Source: Lantana camara (lineage: Eukaryota; Streptophyta; Magnoliopsida; Lamiales; Verbenaceae). From it: 64,000 nt of DNA. The notes below the pieces were generated by a model. That model was given only the letters and a program-made list of their open reading frames with translations. It searched no databases and was not told where the DNA came from. This document shows positions 56,247 to 64,000 of this stretch, in pieces; position 1 is the stretch's first letter, and the number at the start of each line of letters is the position of its first letter. The stretch covers positions 84,064,001-84,128,000 of the forward strand of contig CM074862.1 of assembly GCA_037501455.1 (NCBI GenBank), read 5' to 3'. A program made the translations under genes and the position numbers.

Positions 56247-59200
56247 ATGACGACAGCTAGCCCGCTTCAATCGATCCTAAAGAAAAATAGGCTTGAAGGG
56301 TCTAACTATGATGACTGGAAGATGAATCTTGACATTGTGTTTGGTCACGAGAATCTGAAACATGTGCTCACTGAACCTTGTCCGGGGGCACTGGAAACAA
56401 CATCCACTCAGGATATGAGAAATACTTATGCCAATTGGATCAAGTCCAATGATTTGGCTAGGTCTTATATCCTGGCATCTGTCTCTAATGTTCTTAAGCA
56501 TCAAATGCATGAGATGCCAATTGCTAGGAACATGATGGATCACCTCCATCAAACGTTTGGAGGACAGAATCGAGCCAAGAGGCTCGAATTGATGCGGAGA
56601 CTGTTAGTTACCAAGATGTTTGAGGGATCACCTGTTCAGGATCATGTTATGAACATGATGGCTTGTCTGAACGAAATTGAGAGCTTTGGTGCTAAATCTG
56701 ACGACCTAAGTAAATAGGATATGATCCTATGCTCTCTGCCAAAGTCATTCGACATATTCAGGCAAAATTATTCTATGAACAAATTGGATTTTTCTCTACC
56801 TGAATTGATGAACTAACTCAGAGTTGCAGAGGGAGTAATGAAAGCCAAGGGAACTGTTCTCCTGGCACAGGCATCGACTTCCACGGCCCCGAAAGCCAAT
56901 AAGTAGAAAAAGCGAAAAGGAAAGGTTCCCAATCCCAAGAAAAAGGTTTAGAAGAAGAACGGTAAACCTAGCAAAGGAAAATGTTTCCACTGCGGTGAAA
57001 ATGGGCAATGGAAGAGGAATTATCCAAAATACTTAGGAAGTCTTCCTGCTAAGCCATCTGCACAAGGTATATCGATATCTTGTTTGATAGAATAATGTTT
57101 AGTTGGAAGTCCACCAGATTCCTGGTGTGTGGACTCGGGTTCAACTAATCATATCTGCAATTTGTTGCAGGGGTTAAAGCTAACCAGAAAGCTTGGAGAT
57201 AGTGAGATGCAGCTACTGCTCGGGGATAATACAAGTATATCTGTATTAGCAGTAGGGACTGTAAATATGTATTTTGGCGATAGGGTTTTGATACTGAAAG
57301 ACACTCTTTACATACCGTGCGTTCGCAGAAATTTGATTTCTGTGAGTTGTTTAATAAATAATGGTTTCAATGTTTGTTTTGAACAAAATTTTACCATTAA
57401 GCAAAATAAAAGGTTTATTTGCTCTGGCACGGTAAAAGATGGTCTTTTCTTGTTATACCCCGATAAAAACGCTAATTCCGAGCTTCACACTACTAAGCTT
57501 GACTTACTATCCAAAAGAAAAACTCCTATGCCTAACGAGGCGTACAAGTGGCATTTACGTCTTGGTCATATTAATCCAAATAGGATCCAAAGACTAATTT
57601 CAGACGAATTGTTGTGTCCCTTGGACCTAACAGAACTACCAGTCTATGAATCCTGCTTGGAAGGTAAAATGACCAAGAGATCTTTTAAAACCAATGGTAA
57701 TCGAGCCACAGAATTGCTTGAGTTAATTCATATGGATGTGTGTGGTCCTATGAGTATTCAAGCAAGAGGAGATTTTAAGTATTTCATCACTTTTACGGAT
57801 CATTACTCCAGATACGAATACGTTTATTTGATGAGATATAAGTCTAAATCTTTTGAAAAGTTCAAAGAATTCAAGGCTGAAGTTGAAAATCAAACTGAAA
57901 AATATATCAAAGCACTTCGACCAGATCGTGGTGGTGAGTATCTGTCAACAAAATTTCTAGAATTTCTCACTACAAGTGGGATTAGATCTCAGTTATCTGC
58001 ACCGGGTACACCCCAGCAGAACGGTGTTGCAGAAAGGAGAAATAGAACTCTGATGGAAATGGTAAGATCTATGATGAGTCATGCTACCCTACCAAGTTCG
58101 TTTTGGTCCTTTGCACTCGAAACGACGACACACATATTAAACCTTGTTCCATCCAAGTCCGTTCCTAAAACACCAATGGAACTGTTAAGGAAGGATCCTG
58201 ACAAGTTGGAATCTAGAACAGAGGTTTGCTTGTTCATAGGTTATCCTAAAGGACCAAGAGGTGGTATATTTTACGATCCAAGAGATCGCAAAGTGTTTGT
58301 GAGCACTAATGCTAAATATCTCGAAGATGATTTCGTAAATAACCATAAGGGTAGAAGCAAAATTGTGTTAGAAGAAATGACTATTTTAGATAGTGAATTC
58401 CAAGAACCCATAGTAACTAAAAATGTGTTAGATACATATGATGTACCAGATATAACAGATGAGGTAGGGATAAGTACACAACTACCTCGTCGTAGTGGGA
58501 GGATTGTCAGGGCACCCAACAGATACCTAGGATTAACCCAAGTAGTTGAATCTGAAATATCTGATCCTGTCACATATGATGAAGCTATAAAGGATATACA
58601 CGTTGAATGTTGGGTCAGAGCCATGGAATCTGATTTAGATTCAATGTATTCCAATAAAGTTTGGGAACTTGGAGAGGTGCCTGAGGGCATTAAACCTATT
58701 GGATGCAAATGGGTCTACAAGAGAAAAAGGGGAATGGACAGAAAGGTTGAGACCTTTAAAGCGAGGCTTGTGGCAAAGGGTTATACACAGAAAGAAGGTA
58801 TCGATTATGACGAAACCTTCTCGCCTGTAGCAATGCTTAAGTCCATAAGAATCCTTCTATCCATTGCTGCTCATTTTGATTATGAGATCTGGCAAATGGA
58901 TGTAAAGATTGCCTTCTTGAACGGGCACCTTCAAGAAGAAATATATATGGCTCAGCCTGAAGACTTTATAGCCAGGAATTAGGAGCATATGGTATGTAAG
59001 CTAAATAGATCTATTTATGGTCTTAAGCAAGTATCTAGATGATGGAACATCAGGTTCAATGAAGCAATTAAATCCTTTGGATTTATACAATTGCCTGATG
59101 AGCCATGTGTGTACAAGAGACATCATGATAGTGTTGTAACATTTTTAGTTTTATATGTGGACTATATTCTACTCATTGGGAATGATACGGGAATATTATC

Positions 59201-60056
59201 AACAGTCAAGATTTAGTTGTCAAATCAGTTTGACATGAAAGACGTAGGTGAGGCCAGTTATATTCTAGGGATCAGACTTTGTCGTGATCGTAAGAATAAG
59301 ATGATTGGTTTATCACAAGCAGCATATATATATAAGAGGTTGGCTAGATATAATATGGTGAATTCCAAGAAAGGTTCATTACCTTTCAGACGTGGAGTTC
59401 ATCTGTCTCGGGATCAGTGTCCCAAGACCCCAGAAGAGACAGAAGAAATGAAAGATGTTCTGTATGCTTCAGCAGTCGGAAGCCTCATGTATGCCATGTT
59501 ATGTACAAGGCCAGATATTTGCTATGTTGTAGATCTACTCAGCAGATATCAGCCGAACCCTGGAACCCAACACTGGATAGCTGTAAAGCATATATTGAAG
59601 TACTTGAGAAGGACTCGGGATTATATGTTTGTCTATCGCAGTGATGAGCTCATTCCTATAGGGTACACAGATTCGGATTTCCAATCTGATTTGGATTCTA
59701 GGCGTTCGACGTCTGGATACGTGTTTACTCTAGGAGGAGGAGCCGTAAGTTGAAGGAGTATTAAGCAAACTTGCATTGCTGACTCCACTATGGAAGCTGA
59801 ATACGTGGCAGCTTCAGAAGCAGCCAAAGAGGCGTATTGGTTTTGAAATTTCCTAATGGATCTAGAAGTCATCAAGGACGGACTTATGCCAATCACATTG
59901 TATTGTGACAATGCTGGAGCGGTGGACAACTCCAAAGAACCTCAAAGTCAAAAACGTGCAAAGCACATCGAGAGAAAGTTTCACAATATACGTGATTATG
60001 TGGAACGTGGAGAAGTGGCAGTAGTGAAAATTGGCTCAGTAAATTGTTGGGAATAG
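56247..60056 (+). pseudogene. gag-pol: Copia gag-pol, single frame with ten premature stops
   Basis: From MTTASPLQSILKKNRLEGSN (56247) to the edge of the next LTR everything is in one frame. Domains are: Gag; a knuckle CFHCGENGQWKRNYPKY (about 56983) in which His and the last Cys are changed; protease [12 protein letters not shown] (57123); pre-integrase [18 protein letters not shown]; integrase with [17 protein letters not shown] and [10 protein letters not shown] (all three acidic residues present); reverse transcriptase with [19 protein letters not shown] and, at about 59153, YVDY instead of YVDD; and RNase H with STMEAEYVAASEA and YCDNAGAV. Stops lie at 56715, 56814, 56904, 56949, 57093, 58980, 59040, 59214, 59751 and 59844. 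No frameshift was found. The last few codons (CWE) belong to the next LTR. Confidence 0.9.
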
Positions 60057-61257
60057 TTCCCTAGAAAGCTTGTATGCTTTGGAACTTTCCCTATATCACA
60101 GACAATCTTTGAATAATATACGAATGATAAGAATCACAGGCGAACACTTCTTATATGCCAATACGTGTTTTGTGTGTTTCCATTACGTGTGCATGTCTAG
60201 AACTCCCCTAATCTGATGAGGCCGTTAAGAACTTTGTCATTATGGGAATGACACATGAAACAAGTTCTTAACTCCATAGGCGAGGATTAGAAACTTCTCC
60301 AAGTCAATGAGACCCACAGACAATGGGAGTGTCGACTTTGTCACTATTGAGACTTGCTTGTGTAGTTGTATCGTTAAGAAGGATCATCCTGTTTCATAGG
60401 GTGTAAAGTGCATAAGTTGATGCGTACACAATACACAAGGGTGCTTGTTGTAAGAACAATTTCACTAAGAGTGCCCCGCTTGAGAAGATTCCTAAATGGG
60501 AAAGGACGTTACTAGAACTTCCAGATTACAAAATATCTCACATGTCAATAACGTGAGGAATTAATCCTTAGACTTGAGATTCCACATTATCTCATATGAG
60601 CTAACTCTATAATCTTTGATATAGGCTCAAAAGGGTATCGCCGTATAGACACCTGAACCACGGTCTATGTTGGGATTACACAAGTGGCATATGAGAATTG
60701 TAGGAATCAATAAAGTACCTACACTTGCTGTAGGCAAGATGATCTCTTATTACACAAGTCATTCATGATTCCATCCTAAAATCCTTGGGTAAGGTGGTTA
60801 GATCAAGACATCAAGAAAATGGGGTTTTCTTGGATTGAGATCAAATGGAATATGAAGGGAACTTTGTTTTAAGATTAAGATTAGTAGGACTCTCAATATT
60901 CCCATGCCCTAGATCTTAATCGAGAGATAGGATGGTAGGAGGATCGTATCCCATATGATGTCATTGACTGAAAGGTTCTTTCGATTATACATTCACATTT
61001 TAGGTAGGGGTCACACACCTGTTGCTAGACTATGGTCGTGTGATCTGTGAGATAATTAATTAATAAAGCGTATTAATTGATTAGGCTCACTGGGAACTGA
61101 AATTGAGCCTAGAGGGTCACACACGAATATCGGGTTCAAACGGTATTGTTAGAAAGATCAAATAATTGATCAAAACGAGACCACATGTGTATGGTACACG
61201 TGTGGGAGTCAAGAGCACGTTTGGACATGTGGCTCCAATTAAGGAATTGGATCATGA

Positions 61258-61443
61258 GTTAATTAATTGGAGAGTTAATTATCAAGCCGAAATATAATTA
61301 ATTGGAGAATTAATTATAAATCCCTTAATATAATTAATTGGAGAATTAATTATATAGCTGAATAAAATTAATTGGAGAATTAATTTTAGTCCGTTAGAAT
61401 TAATTCCAAAGCCCTTGAAAGAATTAATTGGAGAATTAATTCT
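61258..61443. repeat. Five palindromic TTAATTGGAGAATTAA units in the LTR
   Basis: Five copies of TTAATTGGAGAATTAA (one as TTAATTGGAGAGTTAATT) recur at spacings of about 34-57 bases. Arms TTAATT and AATTAA are complementary, so each unit can form a stem. They lie about 310-490 bases upstream of the TATA box, where enhancers of LTRs are found. Confidence 0.8.
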
Positions 61444-61749
61444 GAGTATTTAATTATGTACTTGTTCTAATTTGATTAGAATAAATAAATAAATAAATAA
61501 ATATCTTCTATTTTATTATTCTAATAAAGTATTAATTCTAATATGATTAGAATAAATATTATTAGGATAAGATATTTAATTATTGCTAGAATAGTTAAAT
61601 ATTCCTAAATTAGTTATGAGCTATTTCTCTAGAAAATAAATATCTTATTTTAGATAAGACATTATTTACTTGGAGAGAAAGAAAGAACAGAAGAAAAGTC
61701 AAAGTAGGAGACCATCTCATACAAGAATTTAGGGTTTCAAACCCTACCC

Positions 61750-61757
61750 TATAAAAG
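61750..61757 (+). promoter_or_regulatory. TATA box of the third LTR
   Basis: TATAAAAG in CCCTATAAAAGGGAC context is a strong match to the plant TATA consensus and sits about 410 bases before the LTR end. Confidence 0.7.
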
Positions 61758-62163
61758 GGACTAGGGTTTCGAATTTTTGGGACTTACACGTGATGTGGAG
61801 ATTACGTCCAAACTTCATGGAATTTTGGGGATATTCTCTTGCTCTCTTTTCTTGCTTCTTATTTCTTTAATACGCTTATTATAGTACTAGCATACTCACT
61901 AACATGATTTGAATCTAAGTCGGTGTGGATTAATATTCGAGAGGATTTCTACTTTGGAATCTCGAAGAAAAAATCGATCAAGAAACGGGGTTTCATGCCG
62001 CATGAAGAACGTTTGAGGGCGGCTCAAAATGTTTCAAGAAAGCTTCAATTGTTTTAATTTTCTTGATATCCCCTAAGTTTTGGAACGAACATTGCAAGAT
62101 CACGATCTCTTCTGGAAAATTTTTTAAACTTCCGCTGCTTTAACTCTGCTGTTTTCCAACAAG

Positions 62164-62176
62164 TGGTATCAGAGCC
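62164..62176 (+). promoter_or_regulatory. Primer-binding site of the third retrotransposon
   Basis: TGGTATCAGAGCC, a perfect initiator tRNA-Met complement, two bases after the LTR. Confidence 0.92.
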
Positions 62177-64000
62177 ACCTTTCAACTTTTGTTTCGAAAC
62201 TGTTATTGAATTGAATTTTGACTGAAAATTCTTGAATTTGGATGATAGTTATGTATTCTTGGTTTTTGTTCGAAATACGAATCTATCGGATCTAAACTGT
62301 TTCTTGAAAATTAATGAAAATATGTTTTCGTTTTAATCTGGTTTTATTGGAACTGTTTTAATTCAAAATTGGATTGCTTGAATTTGTCGAAATTACGAAA
62401 CGAGAATTGGAACAGGTTCACCTGCGCGTTTTCAGCAAGCCACCGCCCCGCTCCACCGCGACCCTCGCGCGTAGACTCCCGGACTCGCCTAGGCGCTGCT
62501 GCCGCCATATTCCGCAACGGTGCGGGAAAACCCATGCACCTGCCGCGCACAGGGAAGCGCGCTCAGCGTAGCCCTTGCACGCAGCGGCGCGGCCTTTTCC
62601 CCTATCCGCCTAGCACAGCTGAGCGGGGTTGTGTGCACGGTGCTGCCCGCTCACGAGCGCCTTGTGCGTGGGCTTGCGGGCGGCGGCCTCGAGCCTCGCA
62701 CATGCTCTCCCGGGCCTGTTTTCGTTTTGTGTTTTTCCTGTTTCGTAAAATCTCATCAAATTCGATTTTATTTTAAAATTTGATTTTAATTATAAAATTT
62801 AATATTCTTGAAATAATTATAAATTTTTGGATTGTTAAGAATTAAAGTCAAGTTCTAATTTTCGAGAAAATATTAAATATCACTTTGAATGATATTTTTG
62901 ACAAAAATTAAATTATGAATTAATTGTGGTTTTGTCAAATTGATCCGAGTTCGATTTTGAATAAATTCTTGAATAATAAACTAATATTCAAATTACTTAA
63001 ATTATGTGTGACTTGAAGTTAAGGGAATTTTAAATTTAATTGGTAAATTTAAATTTCAAGCGGATTATGCTATTGTAGGTGATCATGGGTTAGTCTCGTA
63101 TTCGTTTTAATTTATGCACATGGATGATTTCAATTGGGGTCAGAGCCCCATAATTGCGTTATTTCAATTAGGGTTGGAGCCCTACTTATGTGCGCGCTTT
63201 GCTTGATTTATTATGTGGCTTTCATTATTATTGTTTTGGGCCAGGGTATGCCCCGAGTATTTGTCTATGGTCAATATGAAGATTGAGCCATATTGATTTA
63301 TGCAAAGAGAGTAGAACTTAGGAAGTGAGGTTTTCTTTTCATTTTGGAGACAAGCACCCAAGGAGAAAGATGGATCCATAAATCAAGGATAAAGGCACCA
63401 TAATTGAAGACCCTCAAAATTTTAGGGAGGGTTGTTTCTATTAATGTAATAGAATAGGGTTTTCCATTAAATTCTGGACCCTTATATGAAATATCTGTTT
63501 ATGTGGCCTGTATGTTGGAACTAGCATTTATGGAGTGGCTCTCATAATTGCACATAAGATAGGATACCCATAATCATCTCATATTAGTATCATGCTAGGA
63601 CATGTTATCTGCTAATTGCTTCTGCGATGCATTTTATATGAAACTGCATTAATCAAGACAATTAAAAATGGATAAATGTACATGTTGGTGAGGTCAAAAC
63701 CGGACAACTCTCCGGTTAACTCGAAAATCCCTAATTAAAATATTGAGCAACTTTTGAATAAATAGGTATTCTATTACGGTAATAAAATTCCTAGCATTCC
63801 ATTAATAGGATTTAAGAGTTAGTAGGTAAGCTAATTGTTGTCTCACGAGTCGTGGGGTATTTAGTGCAGCATATTAAATCTTAGCTTCTTGATTGATCAC
63901 CTTAGATGATTGATATTTCTTGATCATTTTAGAATGGGCGATGTCTCACGAGTCGTGGGTCGTTCCGGACTAAGTTTGATTGAGATCTTATGATTGATGG
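62177..64000 (+). other. Leader of the third retrotransposon with a GC island
   Basis: No gag is seen. At 62420-62730 the DNA turns sharply GC- and CpG-rich (GCGCGTAGACTCCC and similar), while the flanks are AT-rich. Overlapping frames there are Pro/Arg/Ala-rich without domains and I do not call them genes. At about 63130-63185 a GGGGTCAGAGCCC-type phrase is duplicated. CTCACGAGTCGTGGG occurs at about 63842 and 63944. Confidence 0.55.

Larger units (their letters stand above)
52945..60044 (+). mobile_element. Second Ty1/copia element, 3' part displaced
   Basis: It has a 5' LTR, a primer-binding site at 55139, a leader and one continuous gag-pol frame on the plus strand. It is cut after RNase H (KIGSVN) by the LTR that begins at 60045. 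No polypurine tract or 3' LTR of its own is in the window. If the next element inserted into it, these lie beyond 64000. Confidence 0.8.
60045..62161 (+). repeat. 5' LTR of the third retrotransposon (2.1 kb)
   Basis: It has perfect terminal inverted strings TGTTGG and CCAACA. TATA box at 61750, tandem palindromes at 61258-61443, and the primer-binding site two bases after its end. The preceding bases (TAAAT-like) are the candidate target duplication, which cannot be checked here. Confidence 0.88.
60045..64000 (+). mobile_element. Third LTR retrotransposon, 5' part only
   Basis: A full LTR and primer-binding site are followed by at least 1.8 kb of leader. The coding region would lie beyond the window, so the superfamily is unknown. 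It cuts the pol of the second copia element immediately after RNase H and is therefore younger. Confidence 0.8.

Noticed and set aside
60045..62161. 3' LTR of the copia element at 52945
   Set aside because: No polypurine tract precedes it, its sequence differs from the LTR at 52945, and it is followed by a primer-binding site, so it is a 5' LTR of another element.
62369..62783. Overlapping frames in the GC island
   Set aside because: All phases are open because the DNA is GC-rich; no domain or consistent frame.

Overview
This window looks like repeat-rich nuclear DNA of a flowering plant, probably a eudicot. The evidence is AT-rich intergenic DNA, GT-AG introns, a telo-box (AAACCCTAA) upstream of a ribosomal-protein gene, plant-type Ty1/copia and Ty3/gypsy LTR retrotransposons primed by initiator tRNA-Met, and Mutator, hAT and PIF/Harbinger elements. 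I cannot name the species. Only four or five genes look like host or intact genes. Nearly everything else is transposable-element sequence, much of it nested.

Layout. 1-11063: two tandem units of a Ty3-like, gag-only element on the minus strand, with two 2.7 kb LTRs and no pol. 11318-11797 (minus): a nuclear-type copy of mitochondrial ribosomal protein S1 with a telo-box upstream. 13674-15991: a Mutator-like fold-back element with a 9-bp target duplication and tRNA-like sequences in both terminal inverted repeats. 16266-17545 (minus): a two-exon YqaJ/lambda-exonuclease-fold nuclease gene. 17.7-24.5 kb: several copies of a hAT-like family with (GAGCC)n arms, some nested. 24907-26152: a decayed hAT element with an exact 8-bp target duplication. 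27431-27967 (minus): a proline-rich cell-wall protein gene.

29589-35570: a complete Mutator-like element (MULE) with about 114-bp inverted repeats and a 10-bp target duplication. It carries a broken MuDR transposase (+) and, convergent to it, an intact two-exon GRF zinc-finger/coiled-coil/membrane-anchor gene (-). 36507-50823: a Ty1/copia element whose ends lie 14.3 kb apart but share the same 5-bp duplication. It was opened by a gag-only Ty3-like element (43439-50284), whose 3' LTR was itself opened by a solo LTR (43893-47032, duplication CATTC). The copia lies beside a PIF/Harbinger relic (50884-52944) that also received a tRNA-derived SINE. 52945-60044: a second copia element (+) whose gag-pol is one uninterrupted frame broken only by stop codons. 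60045 to the end: the 5' LTR and leader of a third LTR element, cut into the end of that pol.

The genes do not form an operon or pathway. What ties the region together is insertion order, which can be read from target duplications: PIF relic, then copia, then the Ty3-like element, then the solo LTR. The most unusual items are the MULE's intact GRF companion gene beside a ruined transposase, the tRNA-like modules inside Mutator-like inverted repeats, and the tandem gag-only retroelement ending 255 bp downstream of the rps1 gene.
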